Shown piece after piece: positions 39,414-49,389 of a stretch of 64,000 nt of DNA. Numbering within the stretch: the first letter of the stretch is position 1; every line of letters begins with the position of its first letter. The translations under genes and the position numbers were made by a program. This DNA is from Leucothrix mucor DSM 2157 (GTDB taxonomy: Bacteria; Pseudomonadota; Gammaproteobacteria; Thiotrichales; Thiotrichaceae): the NCBI RefSeq assembly GCF_000419525.1, contig NZ_ATTE01000001.1, forward strand, positions 2,650,655 to 2,714,654, written 5' to 3'. The notes beneath the pieces are model-generated. The model saw only the letters and a program-made list of their open reading frames with translations. It made no database searches and was not told the origin of the DNA.

Positions 39414-40661
39414 TTATTCGTACCTTAATGCTTCTGCAGGTTGTACTCTGGAGGCTTTCCAGGAGGGATAAAGGGTTGCTAGCATGGATAAAACCAACGC
39501 GCTGATGGCAATCATCGTGACATCGGACCACTCTACTTTAGACTCCAACTCGCTAATACCGTAGACATCGGCGGAGATAAAGTTAACGTCAAATAAGCGC
39601 TCCAACCATGGCACGATCACATCGACATTGGTGGCGAGTAACACGCCGAATATGACGCCTAGAATTGTACCAACCACCCCAATCAACGTGCCTTGCACCA
39701 TAAACACTTTCATAATGCTACCGGGAGTCATACCCAGTGTACGCAGTATGGCGATATCGCTGTCTTTATCAGTAACGACCATCACCAATGTAGAAACCAG
39801 ATTAAATGCCGCTACCGCAATAATCAGGCCCAATAGGAAGAACATGATTTTCTTCTGCAGCTGAATAGCTTTGTAGAAATTCTCATTCTGACGTGTCCAA
39901 TCACTGACCCAGTAATCAGGGCCGGAGGTTTCTTCAAGTTTCTGAGACACCTCTCGTGACAGATAAAGGTCATCCAGCGTTAAGCGCAAACCCGTTACCT
40001 GATCACCCATTTCAAATAAGCGCATGGCATCAGCCATATGCACATAAGCGGTTCCGCGGTCGTATTGCTGCAAGTCAACGCGGAATATACCGACCACATT
40101 AAATTGCTTCAAAATCGGCAACTCACCCGTGGTCTCGCTTAATGCGCTGGGCGTTAGCAAAGTCACACTATCACCGACGGCAACACTCAGCGTCTCAGCC
40201 AGCTTGACGCCCAGAATAATATTATCTTCGCCATCGACTAAATCCTGAAAGCTACCTTCCAGCATATGCTCGCTCACATTACCGATGTCTTTATCATATT
40301 CGGGCAAGACACCTTCAAGTAAAGCACCTTGAACACTACTGCCCTCATTTAACATAATTTGCTTTTCGACGAAGGGCGCAGCAGCAATAACATGCTCCAT
40401 TTTAAGCACACCGTCACGTCTATCTGACCAATTCTCAATCATGGCATCGGTTTCAGATAAGGTGATATGTGAAACCACCCCTAAAATTCGATCACGCATG
40501 GCTTGCTCAAATCCATTCATCACGGACAGCACGGTGATTAACACCAAGACTCCCAGTGCGATCCCAATCATCGAGGCAAATGAAATGAAGGATACAAAGC
40601 TCTGCTGACGGCGCGCACGGGTATAGCGTAGGCCAATACTGACCTCAATCGGTTGAAACAT
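39414..40661 (-). CDS. Lipoprotein-releasing ABC transporter permease, LolC/LolE family (second copy)
   Basis: A 415-residue inner-membrane protein with the MacB/FtsX topology: one N-terminal helix (about 25-50, with [21 protein letters not shown]), a large periplasmic domain, and three C-terminal helices. It is clearly a paralogue of the gene before it, with the same length and the same start pattern GLRYTR. One of the pair should be LolC (LolA docking) and the other LolE (lipoprotein binding), but I cannot decide which by eye. Its ATG overlaps the stop of the first permease as TAATG. Confidence 0.93.
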   Translation of the reverse strand: MFQPIEVSIGLRYTRARRQQSFVSFISFASMIGIALGVLVLITVLSVMNGFEQAMRDRILGVVSHITLSETDAMIENWSDRRDGVLKMEHVIAAAPFVEKQIMLNEGSSVQGALLEGVLPEYDKDIGNVSEHMLEGSFQDLVDGEDNIILGVKLAETLSVAVGDSVTLLTPSALSETTGELPILKQFNVVGIFRVDLQQYDRGTAYVHMADAMRLFEMGDQVTGLRLTLDDLYLSREVSQKLEETSGPDYWVSDWTRQNENFYKAIQLQKKIMFFLLGLIIAVAAFNLVSTLVMVVTDKDSDIAILRTLGMTPGSIMKVFMVQGTLIGVVGTILGVIFGVLLATNVDVIVPWLERLFDVNFISADVYGISELESKVEWSDVTMIAISALVLSMLATLYPSWKASRVQPAEALRYE

Positions 40662-41908
40662 TATTCGTACCTCAGGGATTCAGCAGGCTGCACGGCAGCG
40701 GCCTTATTCGCAGGGTAAATAGTGGCAACTACAGCCATCACTAAGGCGGCAACCGTGATTATCCAAACATCTTGCGACTGCAGATCGGACGGCACAGTGG
40801 AGATATAAAACACATCTTCCGCAAATAACTTGGCCCCGAAGAAGCTCTCAATCGCTGGAATAATGACATCCAGATTGCTGGCTAATAACACACCAAAGAT
40901 TGCGCCCAGAATTGCCCCAGACACTCCAATCAGGCTACCCTGAATCATGAAGATCTTTTTCACAGAATTTGGTGACATACCCAGCGTTCGCAAGATGGCG
41001 ATATCCGCTTGTTTGTCATTAACGACCATGACCAACGATGACACCAAGTTAAAGGCGGCAACGACTACAATTAGCAATAGAATAAAGAACATCATGGTCT
41101 TTTCCATGCGAATGGCACTGAAGAAGGTTTTGTTATCCCTACCCCAATCGCTCACCTCAACGGCATCACCCAATTGCTTCTGGAGCTTCATAGCAATGGG
41201 TTGTGCAGCGAACAAATCATCCAGCTTTAAACGCAAGCCGCTAATCTCATCGCCCATTTTGAATAGTCGTGCAGCATCGCTCATCTGGATAAATGCCGTG
41301 CTGCTGTCGTATTCGCGCATATTCATCTTATAGATGGCGCTGACAGTGAAGCGCTTCATACGCGGCAATACACCGGCTGGCGTAATCGTTGCGGAAGGCG
41401 TGATAATTGTGACCTTGTCGCCAATATACGCACCAATGGCAGACGCTAATTCGGAGCCGATGGCAATGTTGTAGTCGCGGTCGACCAGAGTATCGAGACT
41501 GCCATCTAATAAGTGATCAGATAGCTCACTCACCGCAGGCTGGCGCTCAGGTTGAATACCTTGGATTACGATGCCACGCACCTCGCCATTGGCGCTGATC
41601 ATAACCTGCTGTTCGATATAGGGGGCAATGCCTTGGATTTCTTTATCAGCCGCTAATCGCTGGTCAATATCCTCCCAACCGGAGAGCTTGCCGCCCGTCC
41701 CTGAAACCGTGACATGGGCCACCATGCCCAGTATTCTTTCACGCAGTTCCTTCTCAAAACCGTTCATAACGGATAAGACGGTTATCAATGCTAATACCCC
41801 AATCATAATCCCCAGCATTGATGCCAAAGAGATGAATGAAATATAGTGATTCTTGTGCTTGGAGCGCGTATAGCGCAGACCAATAAATAACTCTAATGGT
41901 TTAAACAT
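40661..41908 (-). CDS. Lipoprotein-releasing ABC transporter permease, LolC/LolE family (first copy)
   Basis: First gene of the lol operon. The 415-residue protein has the same four-helix FtsX-like layout as its neighbour: [38 protein letters not shown], then a periplasmic domain, then [28 protein letters not shown] near the C-terminal helices. The order permease-permease-ATPase differs from E. coli lolC-lolD-lolE. Assignment as LolC or LolE is open. Confidence 0.93.
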   Translation of the reverse strand: MFKPLELFIGLRYTRSKHKNHYISFISLASMLGIMIGVLALITVLSVMNGFEKELRERILGMVAHVTVSGTGGKLSGWEDIDQRLAADKEIQGIAPYIEQQVMISANGEVRGIVIQGIQPERQPAVSELSDHLLDGSLDTLVDRDYNIAIGSELASAIGAYIGDKVTIITPSATITPAGVLPRMKRFTVSAIYKMNMREYDSSTAFIQMSDAARLFKMGDEISGLRLKLDDLFAAQPIAMKLQKQLGDAVEVSDWGRDNKTFFSAIRMEKTMMFFILLLIVVVAAFNLVSSLVMVVNDKQADIAILRTLGMSPNSVKKIFMIQGSLIGVSGAILGAIFGVLLASNLDVIIPAIESFFGAKLFAEDVFYISTVPSDLQSQDVWIITVAALVMAVVATIYPANKAAAVQPAESLRYE

Positions 41909-41976
41909 AATTTAGTTTTATTGAATAACACAGGGACGCTGACCAATTAAAATAATGAGTAACACTGGTGAATACC

Positions 41977-42285
41977 ATGAAACTTAACCCTTTATTACTG
42001 ACTGCATCATTAACCGTGCTGTCAATTTTCTTTACACCGAGTATCGCGACGGCGGAAATTATTAAGAAAGGCGGGCAAATGACAATTGCCACCAAAGCCG
42101 AAACGCCAACTCGTGGTACTAGTATGAGTGCCGTACAGAAACGTTTTGGCAAGGCGTCAAAGATATCGACATCTAAAGGCAAAACATCTCGTAAGAACCC
42201 GCGCATAACACGCTGGAACTATGGCAGCTTCTCAGTTTATTTTGAGAATAAGCACGTGGTACATACGGTATTGCATCGCCAATAG
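41977..42285 (+). CDS. Small conserved exported protein
   Basis: A 102-residue protein starting at ATG 41977; the in-frame GTG nine bases upstream is less likely. A signal peptide covers residues 1 to about 26 (FFTPSIATA). The mature part has a TRGTSMSAVQKRFGKASK helix and a C-terminal ITRWNYGSFSVYFENKHVVHTVL strand pair. This pattern recurs in small conserved proteins of other gammaproteobacteria and is reminiscent of the SmpA/BamE-like fold. Function unknown. It is divergent from the lol operon. Confidence 0.72.
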   Translation: MKLNPLLLTASLTVLSIFFTPSIATAEIIKKGGQMTIATKAETPTRGTSMSAVQKRFGKASKISTSKGKTSRKNPRITRWNYGSFSVYFENKHVVHTVLHRQ

Positions 42286-42720
42286 ATGCTAAATAACGCG
42301 CCAGTGACTGTTTACGCGGCAGTTTACTGGCAGCGTCATCGTAAGTCAGCCATTATTTTAGTTAATGATTGGTTAGCCGCAGCTAACTCATAGGTAGCTT
42401 ATTTGGGCTTCATCGCTTACTCCAGCGCAACTAAACTCATGAATTAAGCGACCTCCAAACGTGTTTCTCAACGCACTGGAGACACTCTTCTGCGCGCTGG
42501 AAACAATAGGGACTTCAGCCATCGGCCAATCCCAGTAGCTGTTAGTACACTTACTGCTTTCCATGCTCGCATAACAATCCAGCCTTTAGCCCCATGCCTT
42601 TCATGATACTTTTTGGAAGGCTGGCGTAGACTTATTATCAATGTATTTACAAGCCCTTGGGATTCCCTAAACAGCGGTTTAAGGATACACTTCAGCGCAT
42701 CCTATCAAGCAAGCCACCTC
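42286..42720. other. Non-coding stretch, nothing recognised
   Basis: About 435 bases between the small exported protein and the DUF1415 gene. An open frame extends the DUF1415 gene upstream to 42613, but that extension is not family-like. I see no RNA gene, repeat or clear terminator. Confidence 0.5.
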
Positions 42721-43278
42721 ATGATTCTGACACCGACTGAAGACCTGATCAAACATAGCCAAAACTGGCTAAAAAGCGTGGTTATCGCGCATAATTTTTG
42801 CCCTTTTGCTAAGCAAGAATGGCTTCAGGAGCGGATTCATTTTGACGTTATCCCCCATACCGATATAGAGGTTTGCCTTGAAGAGCTGATTTTGGCCTGT
42901 GAAAGGCTAGATGAAAACCCAAACATTGAAACCAGCCTACTGATACTACCTAATGGCTTTACTGACTTTGAGGATTACCTCGATTTACTGGATTATGCCG
43001 AGCGCTTATTAGAAGACCAGCAATACGAAGGCACTTATCAATTAGCCAGCTTTCACCCTGACTATTGTTTTGATGAAGCCACACCAGATGATCCGGCAAA
43101 CTATACCAACCGCTCACCCTACCCTATGCTTCACCTGCTGCGTGAGAGTAGTGTTGAGCGTGCACTGGAATCCATTAGTGATCCGGAGGAAATTCCTCAA
43201 AACAATATCAATAGAGCAAGATCTCTAGGCATTGAAGCGCTGAAAAAACAATTGGAAGCATGCTATACGGCCGACTAA
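42721..43278 (+). CDS. DUF1415 family protein
   Basis: A 185-residue protein starting at ATG 42721 (MILTPTEDLIKHSQNWLKSVVI). The DUF1415 features are AHNFCPFAKQEW near residues 25-36, TSLLILPNGFTDFEDYLDLLDYAE in the middle, and YQLASFHPDYCFDEATPDDPANYTNRSPYPMLHLLRE. The conserved CPFA cysteine suggests a redox or metal role, but no function is established. A longer frame upstream to 42613 is not supported. Confidence 0.85.
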   Translation: MILTPTEDLIKHSQNWLKSVVIAHNFCPFAKQEWLQERIHFDVIPHTDIEVCLEELILACERLDENPNIETSLLILPNGFTDFEDYLDLLDYAERLLEDQQYEGTYQLASFHPDYCFDEATPDDPANYTNRSPYPMLHLLRESSVERALESISDPEEIPQNNINRARSLGIEALKKQLEACYTAD

Positions 43279-43389
43279 GTCACTGAATAGCTTAAAATAG
43301 CAACACTTTATCTGCTGAGTTAGAATGCACCTCAGATTGAAGGTATGCTATGGCAATCGAAATGAAGGCGTTGCACCGGGGCCGGTAAA

Positions 43390-43402
43390 TTGGCAATGCC
43401 AA
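43390..43402. promoter_or_regulatory. Palindrome upstream of the exopolysaccharide locus
   Basis: A perfect TTGGCA-A-TGCCAA inverted repeat about 93 bases before the first gene of the exopolysaccharide locus. It could be an operator. No matching -10/-35 pair was recognised nearby. Confidence 0.3.
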
Positions 43403-43494
43403 AATAACTCAGGTTTAAAATGAACCAGAGCACAACCATTTAACGACTAGCTTCGCACGCCGACAGTTAACAGATAATTTAGGAAAGAAAATCC

Positions 43495-44460
43495 ATGCAG
43501 TGTCGCATCTGTTCAAATAAAGAAAATAATACCCCTTATCAAGCCCGCGAGATGATGCTCGGACTCCGAGACCTGCATGACTACTTTGAATGTGGTCAAT
43601 GTGGCTGTCTGCAAATTGCCAATGTGCCGGACAATATTCAGTCTTACTACCCTGGCGATGATTACTACTCCTACGATCAGATCAAACCAGCGACGGGCAT
43701 TAAGAAAATCCTGATTAATCTTCGTGATAGCTATGCGGCTACCGGCAAAGGTTTTCTAGGTAAGATCCTGCAAGATCGCATGCCACATGACAAGCTCCCG
43801 ACGCTACAAGTTGCTGGCGTTACCAAGCAGTCAAAAATTTTGGATGTGGGCTGTGGTGCGGGTCACCTATTGCACTCATTACGTGAGTGTGGATTTAACA
43901 ATACGCACGGTATTGACCCTTTTAATGCCAAGAAGATTGATTACAGTAATGGCTTAACCATTGAGCAGAAATCAATTCATGACGTCACCGAGTCAGGCTG
44001 GGATCTGATTATGATGAACCACTCGTTTGAACACGTGATGGATCAACATGAAACATTAGAGCAAATCAAAAAACTGCTGAAACCGGGCGGCGTTTGCATG
44101 ATCCGCATTCCAACGGTCAGCAGCTGGGCGTGGGAGCATTATGGCGTTAATTGGGTGCAATTGGATGCACCACGTCACTTATTCCTTCATTCAACTAATA
44201 GTGTGAAGTTTCTGGCGGACACTGCAGGCTTAGAGCTTCGCAAAACAGTTTATGATTCCTTTGCTTTTCAATTCTGGGGTAGCGAGCAATATCTGAAAGA
44301 TATTACGCTGCAGGCTGATAATTCATACGCAGTTAACCCTGAAAAGTCTATTTTTAGTGCTGAGCAAATTGAAGAATTCAAACAACGCAGCATTGCTCTA
44401 AATAAAGAAAATAAAGGCGATCAAGCCGCGTTCTATCTTTATAAACCTGAAAGCGCCTAA
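43495..44460 (+). CDS. Class I SAM-dependent methyltransferase of the exopolysaccharide locus
   Basis: A 321-residue protein with an N-terminal zinc-finger-like module (CRIC at residues 3-6 and CGQCGC near 33-38) and a Methyltransf_23-type domain. The SAM motif is ILDVGCGAGHLLHSLRECGF, followed by DLIMMNHSFEHVMDQHETLEQIKKLLKPGG. It probably methylates a sugar or a polysaccharide end, but this is inferred from location. A GGAAAG ribosome-binding site precedes the ATG. It opens a run of same-strand genes to 50234. Confidence 0.87.
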   Translation: MQCRICSNKENNTPYQAREMMLGLRDLHDYFECGQCGCLQIANVPDNIQSYYPGDDYYSYDQIKPATGIKKILINLRDSYAATGKGFLGKILQDRMPHDKLPTLQVAGVTKQSKILDVGCGAGHLLHSLRECGFNNTHGIDPFNAKKIDYSNGLTIEQKSIHDVTESGWDLIMMNHSFEHVMDQHETLEQIKKLLKPGGVCMIRIPTVSSWAWEHYGVNWVQLDAPRHLFLHSTNSVKFLADTAGLELRKTVYDSFAFQFWGSEQYLKDITLQADNSYAVNPEKSIFSAEQIEEFKQRSIALNKENKGDQAAFYLYKPESA

Positions 44461-44466
44461 TTAGCT

Positions 44467-44925
44467 ATGTCAAAAAAACAAAAAATACTGGCTATTGCCT
44501 CTCCGGGAGGCCATTGGATTCAACTCAATAAGATTTGCAATGCAATGGAGTCTCGCTTTGACGTGGTTTATGCCACGCCAACGGCTCAATACGGCTCAAC
44601 TAACAGCCTGCGTAAAATCCATAACATTACGGATGCCAGTGCAGACAGCAAACTAAAGCTGATCCCATTGGCCTTTCAGCTGTTGTTGATTATGATCAAA
44701 GAGCGCCCGACTGCCATTATTTCAACGGGTGCAGCCCCTGGTGCGATTGCCGTATTAATTGCGAAATTTTTACCTATTAAAACCATCTGGGTTGACAGCA
44801 TTGCCAATGTCGCAAAGCTCTCGCGCTCAGGTGAAATGGTAAAAAATCACGCCAACTTAGTGATCACACAGTGGGAGCCTCTCAGTGATGATAAAACGAT
44901 TCATTACAAGGGGTCTGTTTTATGA
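44467..44925 (+). CDS. Alg14/PssD-like glycosyltransferase subunit
   Basis: A 152-residue protein of the Alg14 family, the membrane-anchoring and acceptor-binding half of a split GT28-type glycosyltransferase. It has the start SPGGHWIQLNKI (glycine-rich loop), a hydrophobic stretch LIPLAFQLLLIMIKERP and the STGAAPGAIAVLIAKFLPIKTIWVDS block. Its stop overlaps the next gene's start (ATGA at 44922-44925), so the two halves are made together. Confidence 0.9.
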   Translation: MSKKQKILAIASPGGHWIQLNKICNAMESRFDVVYATPTAQYGSTNSLRKIHNITDASADSKLKLIPLAFQLLLIMIKERPTAIISTGAAPGAIAVLIAKFLPIKTIWVDSIANVAKLSRSGEMVKNHANLVITQWEPLSDDKTIHYKGSVL

Positions 44926-45404
44926 TTTTTGTCGCCGTAGGGACTCAGTTTTCGTTTGATCGTTTGATTCAATATATGGATGAATGGGCTAGCCAAAATG
45001 ATGAGGCTGTTTTTGCTCAAATTGGTGATGGCGAGTACATTCCTCAAAATATGAAATGGGAGCGTTTTTTAAACGGCGACCAATACAACCAAAACATTAA
45101 TGAGTCGACTGCCTTTGTTTCTCATGCAGGCATGGGCAACATCATTAGTGCCCGTGAACATCAAACACCTGTGATTGTAATTAATCGCCAGTTTGAACTG
45201 GGCGAGCATCGGAATAACCATCAGGCTGATGGCTTGGTTTGGATGTCTCAGTTGCCGGGTGTGTACACAGCGGATACTAAAGAGACTTTATTCGCTCAGC
45301 TGGCTAAGCGCACAGAGCTAACTAGCCCTGCCGAGTCGGACAACCAGAAGCGTGAGCAGCTCACCCAGTTTTTAGGTGACTATATTGAAGGCATTACCGG
45401 CTAA
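44922..45404 (+). CDS. Alg13/PssE-like glycosyltransferase subunit
   Basis: A 160-residue protein of the Alg13/GT28 C-terminal family, the catalytic half that binds the nucleotide sugar. Motifs are MIFVAVGTQFSFDRLIQYMD, FVSHAGMGNIISAREHQTPVIVINR and ELGEHRNNHQADGL. It should assemble with the preceding Alg14-like subunit to add the second sugar on the lipid carrier. Donor sugar not predictable. Confidence 0.9.
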   Translation: MIFVAVGTQFSFDRLIQYMDEWASQNDEAVFAQIGDGEYIPQNMKWERFLNGDQYNQNINESTAFVSHAGMGNIISAREHQTPVIVINRQFELGEHRNNHQADGLVWMSQLPGVYTADTKETLFAQLAKRTELTSPAESDNQKREQLTQFLGDYIEGITG

Positions 45405-45407
45405 GCC

Positions 45408-46721
45408 ATGACAATCCTTCATAAGCTCCGTCACAACCCACTCATTATTCAAAGCCTGCTCTCCATCATTGCACGCTTTACGGGTGTTGCGCTGAATTTT
45501 GCGGTAGCGATTATTATTACCCGACAATTAAGCTTGGGAAATGCCGGTGTCATTTTCTTATTAATGACCTTTGTTGCTGGTATTGCACTGATTAGTCGAG
45601 TTGGTTTGGACCAGCTCATTGTAAAAGAAGTCGCCAGCGCACAAGTCGAACACATTGCCTTTAAAACGGGTTACTTAAAGAATACTCACTTTTTAGTCTT
45701 ACTAATTTCATTATTATTCGTTGGCCTCTGGCTGGCACTAAGTCCATACGTACAGAACGCATTTTTTAACAACGGCATTAAATTGAGTGAACTAATGTGG
45801 GCGTCGGTCTGCGTTATATTTTTCAATTTCATGATTGTGAATAGCTTTTACTTGAAAGCCATTCGTCACACGTCTTTATCCGTATTAACACAGAACGCCC
45901 TGCCTGCGGTTTGCTTTTTAATCGTTATCGGCTTTGGTTGGCAATATTTCACCAATGGCACTGGCCATATTGTGATCTATATTCTGTCGCTGGTATTTGC
46001 TGGCATCCTGTCTTTTCAGTTAATCCGTCCTTATGTTAACCGTAATGCTGAAGCCGATCGCGAAGTCCCCGGACTGAAGCAGCTGTTCATCAAGTCGCTT
46101 CCGCTCGCCCCCATTTCATTATTCTCTTTTATGATGCTGTGGTCCGATACGGTAATGGTTGGCTACTTTCTGGATAATGAAAAAGTGGCGCTGTACAACG
46201 TGGCTGCTAAGATTTCCTACATCAGCCTGTTTTTCCTAGGCGCGTTAGATGCCACGATTTATCCGCGCCTGCTGGCGATATACAACCACCAACCTGAAAG
46301 GCTTTGGAGCTTTTTCTGGCAGGCAACCGCTTTAGTGCTGGTAGTAATCTCAGTGGTTACCGGCATCATGTATGGTTTATCAGACTATCTACTACTGGTA
46401 TTTAAGCCAGAATATCTGGCCGCCTCACAAGTCTTGGCGTTATTATTACTGGCGCAACTATTGCGTGCGGCTAGCCTGACCTTCTCATTCTTATTCATTG
46501 CTCGTGAGAAAGTCCGCTTTTTAAATATCGCGTTAACCATTGCAATGGTCGTCAACCTGATTGCAAATGTTGTACTGATTCGCAGCCACGGTATTGAAGG
46601 TGCAGCGATGGCAACGTTGTTGGCTAATGGCGTACTGGTCGCCTTAGTGATCATCTTATTTTACCAGCAGAAATTACTATCCCGCACCAAGGTGAGTGAA
46701 GCCAACGCTTATGATTCTTAG
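45408..46721 (+). CDS. Wzx-type oligosaccharide flippase
   Basis: A 437-residue inner-membrane protein with about twelve helices of the polysaccharide biosynthesis/MOP superfamily (start NPLIIQSLLSIIARFTGVALNFAVAIIITRQL; middle SLPLAPISLFSFMMLWSDTVMVGYFL). It would flip undecaprenyl-linked repeat units to the periplasmic face. Three bases separate it from the Alg13-like gene. Confidence 0.92.
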   Translation: MTILHKLRHNPLIIQSLLSIIARFTGVALNFAVAIIITRQLSLGNAGVIFLLMTFVAGIALISRVGLDQLIVKEVASAQVEHIAFKTGYLKNTHFLVLLISLLFVGLWLALSPYVQNAFFNNGIKLSELMWASVCVIFFNFMIVNSFYLKAIRHTSLSVLTQNALPAVCFLIVIGFGWQYFTNGTGHIVIYILSLVFAGILSFQLIRPYVNRNAEADREVPGLKQLFIKSLPLAPISLFSFMMLWSDTVMVGYFLDNEKVALYNVAAKISYISLFFLGALDATIYPRLLAIYNHQPERLWSFFWQATALVLVVISVVTGIMYGLSDYLLLVFKPEYLAASQVLALLLLAQLLRAASLTFSFLFIAREKVRFLNIALTIAMVVNLIANVVLIRSHGIEGAAMATLLANGVLVALVIILFYQQKLLSRTKVSEANAYDS

Positions 46722-47997
46722 AATTCTGGCCATCCTGTTTGTTATCTCCATTTTTATTCCGGTGGAGTTCCACTACCTGTTAGGCAGCTTGCGGATAGAG
46801 GCTTACCGGCTAGTGCTTGGTGCTGCCCTGCTGGTTAGCATTATCAATATTAAGACGGTTTTGGAACGCGCTGATCTAGTCGATATTTTGCTGGGTGCAT
46901 TTATGCTACTGGCAACAGCAAGTTTGATCTACAATCACGGCCCACAAAAAGGCTTGGAATCCTCAGGTATTCTTGCCATTGAGGTACTGGGTTCGTTTTA
47001 TTTAGCGCGGCTATTTATTACAACGCCGAAACGCTATTACTATATCAACTTGGCCTTTGTTAGCATTCTGGCTGGCCTCTTAGTTTTCTCTTTGTATGAA
47101 GCCTTTGCTCAGCATCGTATTTTGCACGAGTGGGCAACTCGCATAACGGGTAATGACTCCCTGGATTATCGCCTGTACACGCACTACTACATTCGTGCGG
47201 GCATCATGCGGACAACCAACCTATTCGCACACCCTATTTTATACGGCACAATCGGCGCGATATTCTTCCCATTTGCTGTTTTGCTCATGATTTACCGCTT
47301 TAACTTCTTAAATGCAGTGCGTGCATTCGCGTTGTTGATCGGAATGATCACTACCCTATCCTCTGCACCACTGTTATCCGTGGTATTTCAAGGTGCAACG
47401 GCAGTATTAGCACACAACTGGCAAGGGGCTAAGCGATTGTGGTCGTCGTTAATCTTCTTTGCGTTTGCAATATTCCTACTAATTAATGCGCTATCGAATC
47501 GTGGCTTCTTCGCCATTCTGATTTCCTATCTGACATTCAACCCAGTTACTGGTTACTACCGAATGTTGCAGTGGGAGTACGCGATGGATGATATTGCCGA
47601 CAACCCGGTAATGGGAATCGGCTTGCATGACTGGTCCCGCCCGGAGTGGATGAACTCCAGTATCGATAGCTTCTGGCTGCTCGTCACCATGCAGCACGGC
47701 GTATTCGCGAGCTTTATTCTGTTGTTCTGCTGCTTCTATGCCGTATTTAAAGCGCTAGGCACTTTACACAAGCACCATCCCGCAGTGAAATGGATGGTGA
47801 GCTCATGGATCATGGCATCCATGGCACTTATTCTGATCGGTTTTACCGTTGACTACTTCGGTAAAATACAACCGATGTTCTTTTTTGTATTGGGCTCCAT
47901 TAGCTGGGCGCAATATCATGAGCAGCTATCCAGTTCGGTCACCCGCTTAAGTCGGATTGCCCAAATCAAAGCCGCTTATAAACGTAAAATGAAATAA
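46711..47997 (+). CDS. Wzy-type polysaccharide polymerase / O-antigen ligase family protein
   Basis: A 428-residue inner-membrane protein with ten or more helices and a long periplasmic loop in the second half (around residues 270-310, with NPVMGIGLHDWSRPEWMNSSIDSFWL). This is the O-antigen ligase/polymerase pattern. It would join repeat units in the periplasm. ATG 46711 is preferred, overlapping the flippase stop by eleven bases; an in-frame GTG at 46696 is possible. Confidence 0.88.
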   Translation: MILRILAILFVISIFIPVEFHYLLGSLRIEAYRLVLGAALLVSIINIKTVLERADLVDILLGAFMLLATASLIYNHGPQKGLESSGILAIEVLGSFYLARLFITTPKRYYYINLAFVSILAGLLVFSLYEAFAQHRILHEWATRITGNDSLDYRLYTHYYIRAGIMRTTNLFAHPILYGTIGAIFFPFAVLLMIYRFNFLNAVRAFALLIGMITTLSSAPLLSVVFQGATAVLAHNWQGAKRLWSSLIFFAFAIFLLINALSNRGFFAILISYLTFNPVTGYYRMLQWEYAMDDIADNPVMGIGLHDWSRPEWMNSSIDSFWLLVTMQHGVFASFILLFCCFYAVFKALGTLHKHHPAVKWMVSSWIMASMALILIGFTVDYFGKIQPMFFFVLGSISWAQYHEQLSSSVTRLSRIAQIKAAYKRKMK

Positions 47998-48010
47998 AGG
48001 CACCTGTCTC

Positions 48011-48460
48011 ATGAGAGCACGCTTCGTTAATCAACGCATGTTTATGGTTCTGGTTAATCTACGTAACCGTTTGTTATTTGCCCGTACCTGGTACTTCCGA
48101 ACGGTTTACGGCATGGACATCGCTAAAGATGTACGCCTGTCATTCAAGGCTCGCATTGACAAAACCAATCCTAAAGGCCTGTCGATTGGTGAAAAAACCA
48201 TGGTGACATTTGATGCCATTGTTCTATCACATGACTACTCTACTCGACGTCACGATGCCAAAACACGCATAGGTACTCACTGTTTTATTGGCTGCGGCTC
48301 TATTGTGTTACCCAATGTCACGATCGGCGATCATGTGATTGTTGCTGCCGGCAGCGTAGTAACCAAAGACGTGCCATCTAACAGCATCGTCGCAGGAAAT
48401 CCTGCCAAGGTTATTGCCAGTGATATCAAAACAATTGAATACGGAATGTTGGCAGAATGA
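48011..48460 (+). CDS. Hexapeptide-repeat acyltransferase (WcaF/maa type)
   Basis: A 149-residue left-handed beta-helix acyltransferase. Hexapeptide turns are visible in GLSIGEKTMVTFDAIVLSHDYSTR, RIGTHCFIGCGSIVLPNVTIGDHVIVAAGSVV and the closing VPSNSIVAGNPAKVIA. The likely catalytic His is in LSHDYS. It probably acetylates a sugar of the repeat unit. Its stop overlaps the next gene as ATGA. Confidence 0.9.
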   Translation: MRARFVNQRMFMVLVNLRNRLLFARTWYFRTVYGMDIAKDVRLSFKARIDKTNPKGLSIGEKTMVTFDAIVLSHDYSTRRHDAKTRIGTHCFIGCGSIVLPNVTIGDHVIVAAGSVVTKDVPSNSIVAGNPAKVIASDIKTIEYGMLAE

Positions 48461-49389
48461 GTCGCGTAGATATAATTTTAGTTTCTTATAATACCGCTGA
48501 GTACACGATTCGGGCCATTCAGTCAGTATTCGAGCAAACCAAGCAAACAAATGTAAACCTTATTGTTGTTGATAACGACTCAACGGATAACTCAGTCGAA
48601 AGAATCCGGAACGAGTTTCCAGAGGTCACTTTGATCGAGTCAGGAGCCAACTTAGGCTTCGCTGGCGGCGTGAATTTAGGCGCTAAAGACGGCGATGCAG
48701 AGTATGTGCTTTTGCTAAATCCGGATACTGTTATCTTGGATGGCGCAATTGATAAGCTGGTAAGCTTTGCGGAAACACATCCACAGTCTGGGGTTTGGGG
48801 TGGTGTCACACTCAATAACGACCTCAGTCTGAACCCAAATAACGCCCGCGCCAGAATTAGCTTTAGCACGCTACTATTTAGTGCGACCGGATTAAGCAAA
48901 GTATTCCGCAAGAGTTGTTTTTTCAATCATGACAACTATGGCTGCTGGGATCGAAAATCTGAGCGTGATGTTGATGTAATTACCGGCTGCTTCTTCTTAA
49001 CACCGAGAAGCTTATGGGAAAAACTAGGCGGTTTGGACGACAGTTTTTTTATGTACGCAGAAGAAGCAGACTATTGCATTCGTGCTATTGAGCTTGGTCA
49101 TCAGCCTCGCGTTACTCCAGAGGCTAAAATTATTCATCATGGCGGCGTTAGTGAAGTCAATCTGTCCGGCAAGATGATTAAGCTGCTCAAAGGAAAAGCA
49201 CACTTTATCGCAAAACATGAGTCTCCCTGGAAACAGGTCATCTATAAAGGATTGTTATTAGCTCATGTCTTCAATAAGTATGTGTCGAGCAGCCTGCTGG
49301 CATTGATCAGCAAAGATAAACAAGCGGTACGTAATGAGTGGCGTACCATATTCCAACAACGCCGCAGCTGGCTGGAAGGATATCGTTAA
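48457..49389 (+). CDS. GT2 family glycosyltransferase (rhamnosyltransferase-like)
   Basis: A 310-residue GT-A fold enzyme. The start VDIILVSYNTAEYTIRAIQSVFEQT, the donor-site DNDSTDNSVERI, the DxD-equivalent LLLNPDTVI and the late GGLDDSFFMYAEEADYCIRA (catalytic-base region) are typical of RfbF/WcaA-like enzymes. Product linkage unknown. Translation is coupled on both sides by overlapping start/stop codons. Confidence 0.92.
   Translation: MSRVDIILVSYNTAEYTIRAIQSVFEQTKQTNVNLIVVDNDSTDNSVERIRNEFPEVTLIESGANLGFAGGVNLGAKDGDAEYVLLLNPDTVILDGAIDKLVSFAETHPQSGVWGGVTLNNDLSLNPNNARARISFSTLLFSATGLSKVFRKSCFFNHDNYGCWDRKSERDVDVITGCFFLTPRSLWEKLGGLDDSFFMYAEEADYCIRAIELGHQPRVTPEAKIIHHGGVSEVNLSGKMIKLLKGKAHFIAKHESPWKQVIYKGLLLAHVFNKYVSSSLLALISKDKQAVRNEWRTIFQQRRSWLEGYR

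Noticed and set aside
40661-41908. Tandem lol permease genes as a recent duplication artefact
   Set aside because: The two proteins share length and layout but differ at many positions, as expected for an ancient LolC/LolE pair.
42613-42720. N-terminal extension of the DUF1415 protein
   Set aside because: The extra 36 residues are not DUF1415-like and have no good ribosome-binding site.
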